Positions 28,905-37,701 of a stretch of 64,000 bases of DNA are shown piece after piece (the first letter of the stretch is position 1; the number at the start of each line of letters is the position of its first letter). The DNA comes from a virus. The translations under genes and the position numbers were made by a program. The notes under the pieces are model-generated. The model ran no database searches. It saw only the letters and a list, made by a program, of their open reading frames with translations, and was not told the DNA's origin. Location of the stretch: the IMG/VR virus record IMGVR_UViG_3300027777_000001, positions 1 to 64,000 of that record, one strand, 5' to 3'.

Positions 28905-29281
28905 ATAGGTACATATCTTTCTACGACCCAACTGGCAAAATCACTGGTATGACTTGGGGAAGTGACTATGTCATGGATATGCATGACAAGTTACAAGGAA
29001 CTCGAGAAGGGCAGAAGCCCTACGTCTCAGGAGAATGGCAAGATAAGCCTGTGTATGTATTGAATGGAGAAGTTACAGATCGACCTGTTAATCCAATGGT
29101 TGTTTCCAATCACTATCTATCGGGCATGGTTCATCCCTGTACGATTGCAATTAATGGTACGGAGTACCACTGTGACTCTTCTACAGCTGACTTAGAGTTA
29201 TTTCACCCCGGTGTATATAAAGTAAAAGTCACTGCTTGGCCTTATTTAGATAGGGAGTTCACAATTGAAAATCCAGCATAA
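28901..29281 (+). CDS. Hypothetical tail-associated protein
   Basis: A 126-residue protein starting at ATG 28901, which overlaps the preceding stop (ATGA). It is beta-rich (NRYISFYDPTGKITGM, KPVYVLNGEVTDRPVNPMV, GVYKVKVTAWPYLDREFTI), similar in style to small phage tail proteins encoded next to J-like genes. No named family. Translationally coupled to the upstream tail gene. Confidence 0.6.
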   Translation: MNRYISFYDPTGKITGMTWGSDYVMDMHDKLQGTREGQKPYVSGEWQDKPVYVLNGEVTDRPVNPMVVSNHYLSGMVHPCTIAINGTEYHCDSSTADLELFHPGVYKVKVTAWPYLDREFTIENPA

Positions 29282-29453
29282 AGAAGATTATCGATTATTA
29301 AGGTCTCGTAAATATCCCAATATTGGTAATCAATTAGATGCTGTTTTAAAGCTTACTCTTAGTTTAAAAGAGCAGGGAATTAGTATTCCTGTAGAAACCC
29401 AAGACTGGTTAAACCAGTGTTTATTAGTTAAATCTACCTACAAGAAAGATTAA
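29265..29453 (+). CDS. Small hypothetical protein, TTG start
   Basis: A 62-residue basic helical protein (KIQHKEDYRLLRSRKYPNIG). The start is TTG 29265, supported by AGGGAG seven bases upstream and a 17-base overlap with the preceding gene. It ends just before a strong hairpin, so it closes this transcription unit. Similar short proteins often follow tail fibre genes, possibly as assembly factors; function unknown. Confidence 0.55.
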   Translation: MKIQHKEDYRLLRSRKYPNIGNQLDAVLKLTLSLKEQGISIPVETQDWLNQCLLVKSTYKKD

Positions 29454-29454
29454 T

Positions 29455-29490
29455 TAGATAATCCAAGTTTATTATTAACTTGATTATCTA
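29455..29490 (+). terminator. Hairpin after the first tail transcription unit
   Basis: TAGATAAT-C-CAAGTT (29455-29469) pairs with AACTTG-ATTATCTA (29477-29490), a 14-bp stem with one bulged base and a 7-base loop, right after the stop at 29453. It lacks a clear T-run, so it may be an mRNA-stability or processing hairpin. An AT-rich stretch with TATAAA-like sequence follows up to the next gene. Confidence 0.55.
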
Positions 29491-29593
29491 GGGATTATCT
29501 TGCTTAATCGTATAGAATAAGACTATTAGATTATAAAAATCTATTATTTTATTTAATGTAGGTCTCTTTACTGATATATAAAAGGGGTTTGAT

Positions 29594-29989
29594 ATGGGTG
29601 CTTTTAGCAATTACATGGAAGAGAAGATTGTTGAGCATTTCCTGCGAAACAATGCAATCACTCCTCCCGTTACTGTGTATATGGGTTTATTTGAATCCGA
29701 TCCCGGTGAGGGTACTTCGGGTACTGAGACAGCATTCTCTGGTTATGCACGCCAATCTACCGCTTGGACTGCTCTGGATGTATCAGGTCAGACTAAGAAT
29801 GTCGCAGCCTTGACTTTCCCAGCCAATGGTAATGCTTCAGCTTCGGTCACGATCTCACACATGGCTTTGTTTGATGCGTCCACTGCGGGTAATCGATTGT
29901 TCTATGCAGCACTCTCTGCCCCTAAAACCTTGAGTCCAGGGGATGTGTTGTCGTTCGCAAGTAACGCCATTGTGTTTGGTTTGGATTAA
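29594..29989 (+). CDS. Gp80-like phage tail/fibre protein
   Basis: A 131-residue protein of the small phage tail protein family often annotated as Gp80 or tail fibre protein. The recognisable parts are the N-terminal helix (AFSNYMEEKIVEHFLR), the VTVYMGLFESDPGEG strand-turn, and the beta-rich end (SHMALFDASTAGNRLFYAA, SPGDVLSFASNAI). ATG 29594 has the ribosome site AGGGG upstream. Probably a virion component of the tail. Confidence 0.7.
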   Translation: MGAFSNYMEEKIVEHFLRNNAITPPVTVYMGLFESDPGEGTSGTETAFSGYARQSTAWTALDVSGQTKNVAALTFPANGNASASVTISHMALFDASTAGNRLFYAALSAPKTLSPGDVLSFASNAIVFGLD

Positions 29990-30008
29990 TTCTCACACAG
30001 GCGCTTAA

Positions 30009-31226
30009 ATGAGAACACTCAACGGCTCCTCAATTAACAGCACGCTTGCGCCTTCATGGGTTAAGCGTGCTTTGGTTGTGGCAGTCGTTGCAGCGGCCTC
30101 AGTTGTATCCACCAATTATGTACGTACAACCTTTGGGAATGTCAGCACTAGTGCTGTAGCTTCCTATGCGATTGTTCATTCCCAGACCCATCAGGCTAGA
30201 GCTTCTGGTACGGCTTCAGCTGGAGTCTCGATTGCTCCCACATTCACAATGGCAGGGCGTGTCTCAGGACAAGCCTCTGCCTATGGTGTAGCACTAGTTC
30301 GACGCAACGTATTTGGTGAGGCAGGTGGTGATGCCAGAGCCTATGGTGAAGCCTTAACAGCTCAAGCCATTGGTAATGTATCTAACCTGACTGCATCTAG
30401 CACGGTTGTCCTAGCCAATGCTCACAGGATTCGTCCTGCGAAGGGAATCAGCTATTCAATTAATAGTTCTATCCAAGCTGTGCCACATATCATAGTGGCT
30501 GCTCGGGTAGGAACCTCTTACGGACTCTCTGCTTACACACGTGCTGAAGCCAGTGTGAAGCGATCAGGCAATACTTACTTTAATCGTGATGGCTTCGTGC
30601 CTCTTGCTAAAGCAGGAGCTACTGGATACACCCTTCAAGATCGAACCAAGATCATTGCTACCTTTGGTGCCTTTGACTTTGCTCAATCAGTCGCATCGAG
30701 TCATGCTTTTGTATATCACCATGGCTTTGCGAATACGCTGTCTACCGCTACTGGAACGATTGCCTTAAGTACTCGCTTAGCCATTGGTCGAGCCAGTGGT
30801 ACGGCTGCTGCCTCAGCTTCTTGTGTGGGAGTAAAGACTCGATACTCAGGTGCAACGTCTAACGCTACCAGCACCGCATACGCTCTTAAGAGCATCGCAC
30901 GTTACTACCCTCGCCTGAGTATGTCTGCAGGAGCTACGGCTACTGTGCAGCCTCTGCGTACAGCGTATGCGTATGTGCCTATTACCCGTGGTGAGGCCAC
31001 ATCAAATACACCAGTCACAGGAAATCAATATCGAGCTACGGTTGCAAGTGCAGCTGCAGTAAGTGTTGTGGCAAAAGCAACAGCGGTACGTCTGGGTCAA
31101 GTTCGAGCAACGGCTATGGTCATTAGCACTGAGATCTTTGCAGTGGCTAACTCGGATTCACTTGCTCCCCCATCACGTTACATGAACGTGCCCTATGCCT
31201 CTCGGAGTATGGCACTCACCAGTTAG
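30009..31226 (+). CDS. Ala/Ser/Thr-rich repetitive tail-region protein
   Basis: A 405-residue protein dominated by small residues, with irregular repeats of the form A(x)SGxAxAxxV (for example QARASGTASAGVSIA, RVSGQASAYGVAL, GRASGTAAASASCVG). One hydrophobic stretch lies near the N-terminus (ALVVAVVAAASVVS). The repetition and composition suggest a beta-structured fibre or adhesin shaft. It lies between tail proteins, which supports a virion role. No sequence family recognised. Confidence 0.6.
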   Translation: MRTLNGSSINSTLAPSWVKRALVVAVVAAASVVSTNYVRTTFGNVSTSAVASYAIVHSQTHQARASGTASAGVSIAPTFTMAGRVSGQASAYGVALVRRNVFGEAGGDARAYGEALTAQAIGNVSNLTASSTVVLANAHRIRPAKGISYSINSSIQAVPHIIVAARVGTSYGLSAYTRAEASVKRSGNTYFNRDGFVPLAKAGATGYTLQDRTKIIATFGAFDFAQSVASSHAFVYHHGFANTLSTATGTIALSTRLAIGRASGTAAASASCVGVKTRYSGATSNATSTAYALKSIARYYPRLSMSAGATATVQPLRTAYAYVPITRGEATSNTPVTGNQYRATVASAAAVSVVAKATAVRLGQVRATAMVISTEIFAVANSDSLAPPSRYMNVPYASRSMALTS

Positions 31227-31245
31227 TTTTTAAAAGGTAAGTGCG

Positions 31246-31524
31246 ATGAGACTAGGAACCTTCCCCAAGCAACCAATCGATGTATTGGATTACGACATAG
31301 ATTATGTCGCATGGTTGACTGTGGGTGACAACGTACAAAGTGCGGTGATCTTAGTTGAGCCAACAGGGTTAGTAGTGGATGCCACATTCATCAATGATCC
31401 AAGGATCAAGATCTGGCTCTCAGGTGGAGCCAACTTAGTTACCTACAAAGTCACTGTAACCATGACCACAGCTGATGGACGGATCAAGCAAGACGAGTTC
31501 CGTGTGAAAGTTAAAGACGTTTAA
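31246..31524 (+). CDS. Small Ig-like/tail accessory protein
   Basis: A 92-residue beta-rich protein (VAWLTVGDNVQSAVILVEP, NLVTYKVTVTMTTADGRIKQDEF). The pattern of alternating strands and the DGRIKQDEFRVKV end match the small Ig-like proteins found in many phage tail clusters (phage proteins with a GNLVTYKVTVxVTTxDGR-type core). Ribosome site AAGG precedes ATG 31246. Probably a structural accessory. Confidence 0.6.
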   Translation: MRLGTFPKQPIDVLDYDIDYVAWLTVGDNVQSAVILVEPTGLVVDATFINDPRIKIWLSGGANLVTYKVTVTMTTADGRIKQDEFRVKVKDV

Positions 31525-31535
31525 GGATAAAGGTA

Positions 31536-32585
31536 ATGACTCAACTCTTCACCAATAACGCTACCTCGGCTCTTGCTGCTACAACAACTACGACTGCAAC
31601 AAGCCTAGTTCTTACCACTGGCTCAGGTGTTAAGTTCCCTGTGCTTGCTGGTGCAGACTTCTTCATGCTTACCTTGGTAGGATTGAACGCTGAGTTCAAT
31701 GAATCAAGTTGGGAAGTGGTTAAGGTTACAGGTAGGTCTTCAGATACTCTGACAGTTGTACGAGCCCAAGACAACACTTCTGGTGTAGCTTGGACTTCAG
31801 GTACACGGGTTGAGCTTCGTGATACAGCAAATACTTTATCTGGCTTTGCACAGAACGTAGATAACTTATCTGGCTTAGCCAGTGCAGCCTCAGCAAGGGC
31901 AAATCTTGGTTTAGGTGCAGCTTATGGATATGCTGCTCTAGACTCAGGGAATAAGGTTCCATCAGCGAACCTTCCAAGCTATGTTGATGATGTGCTTGAG
32001 TATGCCAACCTTGCAGCATTCCCTGCGTCAGGTGAGACAGGCAAAATCTACACAGCGTTGGATACCAATAAGATCTATCGTTGGAGTGGATCTGCATACA
32101 TTGTGATCTCAGATTCCCCTGGTTCAACAGACGTTGTTCCTGAGGGCTCGACCAACCTCTACTTCAGTGCTGCGAGAGCATTGGCTGCAACGGTAGCCTC
32201 TTACCTAGGTCTTGCAGGAGGCACCCTTACAGGGGCTCTGATAGGCACAAGCATTACAGCTAAGAAGAATGTGTTGACACCTGTAGCTTTGACAAGCTCA
32301 AGCGGATCCATTGCTGTAGATATGGTGGATAGTAATTTCACCCATACCCTCACAGAAAACACAGTCCTAGCCAACCCAACCAACTTAGTCGCAGGACAAT
32401 CAGGGCGCATCAAGTTTACGAACCATGCCTCTGCACCTAAGACTCTTGCATACGGTTCTTATTGGCTACCTGTAGGCGGAGTCGTGCAAGCCCTGACAGC
32501 CTCTAATAGCGCTGTCGATCTGCTTGTGTATGAAGTGGATTCGTCTACTACGATCACGTTTAAGCTGGTGAAGGATCGCAAATAA
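31536..32585 (+). CDS. Tail fibre protein
   Basis: A 349-residue fibre-type protein. The N-terminal part (QLFTNNATSALAATTTTTATS, VKVTGRSSDTLTVVRAQDNT) is a common phage fibre head domain; the middle contains VPEGSTNLYFSAARALA, the NLYFT-type repeat seen in many trimeric fibre shafts, and GGTLTGAL. The C-terminus is beta-rich and may bind the receptor or connect to the next fibre. Its stop overlaps the next ATG. Confidence 0.75.
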   Translation: MTQLFTNNATSALAATTTTTATSLVLTTGSGVKFPVLAGADFFMLTLVGLNAEFNESSWEVVKVTGRSSDTLTVVRAQDNTSGVAWTSGTRVELRDTANTLSGFAQNVDNLSGLASAASARANLGLGAAYGYAALDSGNKVPSANLPSYVDDVLEYANLAAFPASGETGKIYTALDTNKIYRWSGSAYIVISDSPGSTDVVPEGSTNLYFSAARALAATVASYLGLAGGTLTGALIGTSITAKKNVLTPVALTSSSGSIAVDMVDSNFTHTLTENTVLANPTNLVAGQSGRIKFTNHASAPKTLAYGSYWLPVGGVVQALTASNSAVDLLVYEVDSSTTITFKLVKDRK

Positions 32586-34870
32586 TGACGCATCCTTTAT
32601 TCTTGGCTGATGATGGTGATACAGGGTACAAACTTGCACGCTCGCTTAGGACGAGGGCGAGTGCGTCTGCGTATTTAAATCGGACATTTGGTACGCCAAC
32701 CAATCAAGCAAAATGGACATGGAGTGCTTGGGTCAAACTTGGGCAATTAGGTTCGTCTCAGGTTTTATTAAGTGGTAATACAGGTTCGACAGACACTACT
32801 ACGTTTTATATGGCGTATGGTTCGGGCGGCAATTTATTTTTAAATGGTTCATCAACATCGTTTCGTCAAAGCAGTGCCGTTTACCGCGACCCTTCATCGT
32901 GGTATCACGTTGTTTTAGCTGTTGATACAACGCAAGCTACAGAAGCCAATAAATTATTGTTATGGATTAACGGTGTTGCTCAAACCTATGCTGCAACAAG
33001 TGCAATTACTACTTGCGGTTTAAACGCAAATGGTGCGACTGCAACTATTGGAAAATACTCGGCAGCAAGCAGCTCATACTTTGATGGCTACATCACCGAA
33101 GTCAACTTCATCGACGGTCAAGCCCTAACCCCCTCATCATTCGGCTCAACCAACGCTCTCACAGGCGTATGGCAACCCGCACCCTATACGGGAACGTATG
33201 GAACCAATGGCACCCATCTTGAGTTCAAAGACAATAGCTCGCTGACTACATCATCGAATGTAGGCTTGGGTAAAGACACTAGTGGCAATGGCAATTACTG
33301 GACTACAAATAACATCAGCATCACGGCTGGTGTGACGTATGACTCCATGCTCGATGTGCCTACGCTGACGAGTGCGAGTGCGAGTAATTTTTGTGTATTT
33401 AACCCGCTAGATAAAGGCAGCGCACTTACTGTTTCAAACGGTAATTTGTCTATAACGGGTAGTGCTTCAAACAACAGTATGGGAAAGAGTAGTTTTTGGG
33501 TTACTTCAGGAAAATGGTATTGGGAATCTACTGCTACCGCAGGAAGCCTTGGAGCAGTAGTTGGAATCGGAGGATTAACTTTTTCTCAAATTCCTTGGTC
33601 TGGTGATATGTATGGCTATGATGCAAACGGAAACAAAATTGTTAACGGAACATCATCTGCATACGGATCGACTTACGCAGTCAATGACGTTATTGGGGTA
33701 GCTTTAGATTTAACCGCTGGAACTATTACATTTTATAAAAACAATGTATCGCAAGGTGCTATTACAGGCGTGTCAACTTCTTTACTCTGGACTCCATTTA
33801 ATCATGCAAATAACGGAGTTACGGTTCATTGGAATATGGGTCAACGCCCTTTCACCTACACACCACCGTCAGGCTTCCTATCTTTAAACTCGTTTAATTT
33901 ACCTGATGCTGCCATCGTCAAGGGCAGCGATAGCATGAGCATCGCACTCGCTTCAGGTGCGACTATCAAAGCTACGACTGAAGCCCTGTACACAGGACAG
34001 TTTCTAGAGTGGATTAAAGACAGAGCAAACGCTAATAACCATCAGCTACTAGATGGTGTCAGAGGTTTATCCGCTGTCTTGCAATCCAATACCACGGCTG
34101 CTGAAACAACGTACACAGCACCATCAGGAAGCTCTGTAGGCTTCGCATGGAAAGCAGGGGCATCAGCGGTATCAAACACCAACGGCTCAATCACATCGAC
34201 TGTGAGCGTTAATGCGTCTGCGGGGTTTAGTGTTATAACTTTTAACGGCACAGGCGCAGCAGCTACGGTTGGGCATGGGTTGGGTGTTGCACCTGCGTTC
34301 TACATTGCTAAGTACCGTAGCGGTTCTGCACCAAACATTGCAGGGTGGGCTTGTTACCATAGCGCATTAACATCTGCCGCTTACCGTATTGATTTAAATT
34401 CAACAAGCGGTCAGATTAGCGACACCAACGCTTTTAACAGCACAGCCCCCACATCATCCGTATTAAGTATTGGTACAAACTTGTCGGTTAGCAGTACGCC
34501 AATGGTTGCCTACTGCTGGACACCCATAGCCGGATACTCAGCGTTTGGTAGCTACACGGGTAATGGATCGGCTGACGGTGCTTTTATATATTTAGGATTT
34601 AGACCAAAGTTTGTGATGATTAAGGCAGCAACTGCCGTATCCGGTGGTGATTGGGTGTTAATTGACACTGCTAGAAACCCCAACAACGTAGCTGTTAATT
34701 GGCAATTCCCAAATGCTTCGACAGCCGAATCAAACTATGTGAACGTAGCTGACATACTTTCCAACGGTTTCAAAATTAGAGCTACTTGGGACACAATTAA
34801 CGCACCTGGTGCGACATACATCTACATGGCGTTCGCAGAAAATCCCCTGAAGCACTCCCTCGCACGTTAA
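32585..34870 (+). CDS. Tail fibre with LamG-like and SPRY-like domains
   Basis: A 761-residue protein. Residues about 30-215 form a concanavalin/LamG-like domain (TWSAWVKLGQLGSSQVLLSG, SSYFDGYITEVNFIDGQALT). Residues about 300-425 are SPRY-like (SGKWYWESTATAGSLGAVVG, NDVIGVALDLTAGTITFYKN). The C-terminal 280 residues resemble the DUF7483-type region common in aquatic phage fibres (FLEWIKDRANANNHQLLDGV, VVGHGLGVAPAF-like GHGLGVAPAFYIAKY). It probably binds surface carbohydrate. The start overlaps the preceding stop. The region about 32760-33060 is noticeably richer in AT than its flanks. Confidence 0.75.
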   Translation: MTHPLFLADDGDTGYKLARSLRTRASASAYLNRTFGTPTNQAKWTWSAWVKLGQLGSSQVLLSGNTGSTDTTTFYMAYGSGGNLFLNGSSTSFRQSSAVYRDPSSWYHVVLAVDTTQATEANKLLLWINGVAQTYAATSAITTCGLNANGATATIGKYSAASSSYFDGYITEVNFIDGQALTPSSFGSTNALTGVWQPAPYTGTYGTNGTHLEFKDNSSLTTSSNVGLGKDTSGNGNYWTTNNISITAGVTYDSMLDVPTLTSASASNFCVFNPLDKGSALTVSNGNLSITGSASNNSMGKSSFWVTSGKWYWESTATAGSLGAVVGIGGLTFSQIPWSGDMYGYDANGNKIVNGTSSAYGSTYAVNDVIGVALDLTAGTITFYKNNVSQGAITGVSTSLLWTPFNHANNGVTVHWNMGQRPFTYTPPSGFLSLNSFNLPDAAIVKGSDSMSIALASGATIKATTEALYTGQFLEWIKDRANANNHQLLDGVRGLSAVLQSNTTAAETTYTAPSGSSVGFAWKAGASAVSNTNGSITSTVSVNASAGFSVITFNGTGAAATVGHGLGVAPAFYIAKYRSGSAPNIAGWACYHSALTSAAYRIDLNSTSGQISDTNAFNSTAPTSSVLSIGTNLSVSSTPMVAYCWTPIAGYSAFGSYTGNGSADGAFIYLGFRPKFVMIKAATAVSGGDWVLIDTARNPNNVAVNWQFPNASTAESNYVNVADILSNGFKIRATWDTINAPGATYIYMAFAENPLKHSLAR

Positions 34871-34880
34871 GGAAAAACAA

Positions 34881-35390
34881 ATGTTCGCAATTATTAAAGA
34901 CAACGCTATCGCCCTTTTAGTACCCGCTGGCACAGCCTTCACATGGAACGATATTTCTTATCCTTCAAATTGGCTAAACCTGTCTAGCCCCGAAGAGAAA
35001 GCAAACATCGGCATGGTCGATGTAATCCATGAAGCTCGCCCTGATGATCGCTACTACTGGATCACAGAGGCTTCCCCTGCGCTTGTAGATGGAGTCGTGA
35101 GGATTGGGTACACCTCTTCACCTAAAGAGCTTGTAGGGCTTCAGAAGCAGCTTACAGACGCTATTGATGAGAAGATTTATCTCACCCTTAAAACGAGTGA
35201 CTACATCATGGTTCGTAACTTCCAAGACGCTACCTATAAACCAGAGTGGATTGTGTGGCGTGATTCAGTCTTGAGTACAGGACGCACAGCTAAAGATGAA
35301 ATCGCAGCAGCTACAACAGTAGAAGCGCTGATCGCTGTGGCTTGGGTGATTCCGAATAATCCTGATTATGTAGGGGCAGCTAATGTTTAA
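34881..35390 (+). CDS. Tail fibre-associated / assembly protein
   Basis: A 169-residue protein following the fibre gene by 10 bases. The N-terminal region (MFAIIKDNAIALLVPAGTAF) and its C-terminal helical part (ATTVEALIAVAWVIPNNPDYV, DEIAAATTVEAL) resemble small phage proteins encoded after fibres, some of which carry a DUF4376-like tail chaperone domain. Either a fibre chaperone or a tip protein. It overlaps the next gene by 8 bases. Confidence 0.55.
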   Translation: MFAIIKDNAIALLVPAGTAFTWNDISYPSNWLNLSSPEEKANIGMVDVIHEARPDDRYYWITEASPALVDGVVRIGYTSSPKELVGLQKQLTDAIDEKIYLTLKTSDYIMVRNFQDATYKPEWIVWRDSVLSTGRTAKDEIAAATTVEALIAVAWVIPNNPDYVGAANV

Positions 35391-36003
35391 GTCAACGGTA
35401 CTCTGGTTTGTGAAGTCGGTAGCCTTGATCGTGCTGACTATTCTGGCTTATCCCTTGGCTTATATCTTCGCCCTCTTCATCGTGAAAGAAGAAGAGAGTG
35501 AAGTGACAGGCTTTCCCGCGCTTCATGTTGGTATGCCAAGAGATTTCCTAATCCCTAGCCTTCGTATCTGGCAGACCCCTGACGCACCTGTGGATGAATT
35601 ATGGTACGCACAGGACTATGACGTATGGCCTGTTAAAGGTAAGACTCAGGCTGATTATGATTCATCTGCTTGGCTTCGTTACCTATGCCGTGTGACTTGG
35701 CTACAACGTAATGCAGCCTACGGATTTGGCTCAGCATGGGGTTATGACGTTACTGGAATGGTGCCTGTAACTACTCACGATAATGAAGCCAAGTGGAGAA
35801 CAGGTAATAACTGTTTTAGTTACTGGACGGTTATCAATGCTGCAGGGGACAAAGCATGGTGCATTCGTGCTCAGCTTTATTACTGGAAGCCTCATTGCTT
35901 GGAAATCTATCTTGGTTACAAGATCCAAGGTGACACCATGGGTGGCAAGAAGTTGGTAGCGATTCAGTTCACTCCGTTTCGTTCTTATCCAGTGACAGCT
36001 TAA
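35383..36003 (+). CDS. Conserved phage protein with N-terminal membrane segment
   Basis: A 206-residue protein with one transmembrane segment near the N-terminus (SVALIVLTILAYPLAYIFALFI cut short here at residues about 10-31) followed by a Trp/Tyr-rich domain (WLRYLCRVTWLQRNAAYGFG, GNNCFSYWTV, YYWKPHCLEIYLG). Proteins with the LQRNAAYGFG motif occur in many tailed phages (DUF7338-like, from memory); the function is not known. It is encoded between the fibre and pre-lysis genes. Confidence 0.6.
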   Translation: MFKSTVLWFVKSVALIVLTILAYPLAYIFALFIVKEEESEVTGFPALHVGMPRDFLIPSLRIWQTPDAPVDELWYAQDYDVWPVKGKTQADYDSSAWLRYLCRVTWLQRNAAYGFGSAWGYDVTGMVPVTTHDNEAKWRTGNNCFSYWTVINAAGDKAWCIRAQLYYWKPHCLEIYLGYKIQGDTMGGKKLVAIQFTPFRSYPVTA

Positions 36004-36016
36004 CTAGGAGATCAAT

Positions 36017-36379
36017 ATGATCGGCAAGCTAATCGGTATCTTGTTTCTAAGTCGTGAGCTTGCTCATCGTATGCATTTGGCTACCAAGTCATATGCTCAG
36101 CATATGGCTTTAGATGGATTCTATAACGCTATCGTAGAGAACGCTGACAGCATCACAGAGGCTTACCAAGGCCGACATGGAATCATTGATAACATTCCCT
36201 TGCTTAAGGATGAAAGCGTTTACAAGGAGCCTTGCGATATGTTACGCAAGCATCTCTCTTGGTTTGAGAAGATTCGTTATGAGGCTGTCGAGAAATCAGA
36301 TAGCCCAATCCAGAACCTAATTGATGAAGCAGTGCACACTTACCTAGTTGCTTTATATAAGTTAGAAAACTTGAAGTAA
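36017..36379 (+). CDS. Small helical protein, DUF5856/ferritin-like fold candidate
   Basis: A 120-residue all-helical protein with the pattern of the phage DUF5856 family: ATKSYAQHMALDGFYNAIVENADSI-type helix with His and Glu residues (AQHMALDGFY, ENADSITEAYQGRHG). These proteins resemble Dps/ferritin-like helical bundles. Whether it binds metal is uncertain. It starts with GGAG 10 bases upstream of ATG 36017 and ends a transcription unit or precedes a promoter. Confidence 0.5.
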   Translation: MIGKLIGILFLSRELAHRMHLATKSYAQHMALDGFYNAIVENADSITEAYQGRHGIIDNIPLLKDESVYKEPCDMLRKHLSWFEKIRYEAVEKSDSPIQNLIDEAVHTYLVALYKLENLK

Positions 36380-36390
36380 TCCGCACTATC

Positions 36391-36430
36391 CCCAAGACAC
36401 GCTTGACACTTGGGAACCAGTAAAGATATT
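36391..36430 (+). promoter_or_regulatory. Candidate sigma70-type promoter before the MPE-lysis cassette
   Basis: In the 109-base gap before 36489: TTGACA at 36403-36408 matches the -35 consensus, with GATATT at 36425-36430 as a poor -10 after 16 bases. The -35 lies in the loop of CCCAAG/CTTGGG (36391-36396, 36409-36414). The exact -35 match is suggestive, but the -10 is weak. Confidence 0.35.
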
Positions 36431-36488
36431 GCACGGAATCACAGAGATGGTCTGAGGCTTCCCAAGATGCAATTCTTACTGGAACCAT

Positions 36489-36755
36489 ATGAAATTCAAA
36501 ACTCCCCAAATTGTTTTAATTGAGTGGACAGATGCTGCCCATGAATTTGGTTGGATGGAAGGTAACGATGTCAATCCAGTTGATATTGATCTGACTTGTT
36601 TATCTGTAGGTTGGGTCTTGGCTAAGACCCCTAAGTACATTAAGTTATGCCAAACATATTCTGGCGATAACCACGCACAAACAATCGTCATTCCCCGAGC
36701 CATGGTAAAGAACATTACCTCAATGAAAAAAGAGGGAGTTCACCATGTTAAGTAA
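36489..36755 (+). CDS. Small hypothetical protein
   Basis: An 88-residue protein beginning with a beta-strand and an aromatic motif (IVLIEWTDAAHEFGWMEG). Its pattern (strand, WTDA, SVGWVLAKTPKYIKLC, IVIPRAMVKNI) resembles small phage proteins with a VGxLLxETDxxI-type barrel that I have seen annotated only as hypothetical. It overlaps the metallophosphoesterase start by 11 bases, so both are co-translated. Confidence 0.6.
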   Translation: MKFKTPQIVLIEWTDAAHEFGWMEGNDVNPVDIDLTCLSVGWVLAKTPKYIKLCQTYSGDNHAQTIVIPRAMVKNITSMKKEGVHHVK

Positions 36756-37701
36756 GACTATGAAGTTACCCGTCAGTGATGAGATCTTCCTTGAAGCTTG
36801 GCAACGTCTGGGTAGCTCAGATCTTGTAGCGACTGAGCTAGGGGTAGGAAGACGCTCTGTTCAACGTAGAAAGAAAACCATGGAAGCTATTTATCCAGAG
36901 GCTCCTCGGGTTCAGACCCCTACTGTTCCTCACTTCTATCGTCGTGAGCATAATGCTCGAACAGACTGCACGTTAGAGAATGGAATCATTATTGTAGGAA
37001 GTGATGTTCATAAATGGCCGGGCCCGAATACAGTGGCTCAACAGGCATTCATAAACGTCATTGCTGAGTTACGTCCCCAGATGGTTGTCATCAATGGTGA
37101 TCTCTTTGATGGAGCTGGTGTATCACGCTGGCCTAAGTCTTCATTCGGACACAAGCTTCCAACGGTCAAAGAAGAGCTTGATGCAGTCCACAAGTATCTC
37201 TCTGAGATCGAAGCTGTAGCTCGGGGAGCTAAGCGTTGGTGGACGATAGGCAACCATGATATGCGGTTTGAATCCAGACTGGCTAACTTGGTGCCTGAGT
37301 TTGAGGGAGTCCCTGGATTCTCTTTACAAGAACAGTTCCCTCTCTGGCCTATGTCTATGTCGATGATGGTCAACGACAACGTGATGATCAAGCATCGCTT
37401 CAGGAACGGTCTTCATGCCACCTATAACAACACCTTGGTTTCAGGTAAGAACATCGTCACGGGGCATTTACACCGTCTCCAAGCCACGGTCTTTACGGAC
37501 TATGACGGAAGTAGGTGGGGTATCGATACAGGCACTCTAGGGGACACAGATGGCCCTCAGATGAGCTATGGCGAAGATAATCCTGCCAATCATTGTTCTG
37601 GTTTCGCAGTATTAACAATCGTGAATGGCAAGTTGATCCACCCTGAGTTCTGTGCAGTCCAAGGTGATCGGGCATTCTTCAGGGGCAAGGATGTGACATG
37701 A
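36745..37701 (+). CDS. Calcineurin-like metallophosphoesterase with N-terminal HTH
   Basis: A 318-residue protein. Residues about 5-45 read as a helix-turn-helix (DEIFLEAWQRLGSSDLVATE, GVGRRSVQRRKKTME). The rest carries the metallophosphoesterase motifs in order: GSDVHKWPG (D-x-H), NGDLFDG (GDxxD-like), IGNHDMRFE (GNHD), then a His in MIKHRF and TGHLHRLQ (GH-x-H). It is therefore a two-metal phosphatase or nuclease; the substrate is unknown. Similar genes occur before lysis cassettes in several phages. The stop overlaps the next ATG. Confidence 0.82.
   Translation: MLSKTMKLPVSDEIFLEAWQRLGSSDLVATELGVGRRSVQRRKKTMEAIYPEAPRVQTPTVPHFYRREHNARTDCTLENGIIIVGSDVHKWPGPNTVAQQAFINVIAELRPQMVVINGDLFDGAGVSRWPKSSFGHKLPTVKEELDAVHKYLSEIEAVARGAKRWWTIGNHDMRFESRLANLVPEFEGVPGFSLQEQFPLWPMSMSMMVNDNVMIKHRFRNGLHATYNNTLVSGKNIVTGHLHRLQATVFTDYDGSRWGIDTGTLGDTDGPQMSYGEDNPANHCSGFAVLTIVNGKLIHPEFCAVQGDRAFFRGKDVT

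Noticed and set aside
32585-34870. A diversity-generating retroelement acting on the large fibre gene
   Set aside because: No reverse transcriptase gene or template repeat is visible in the window.
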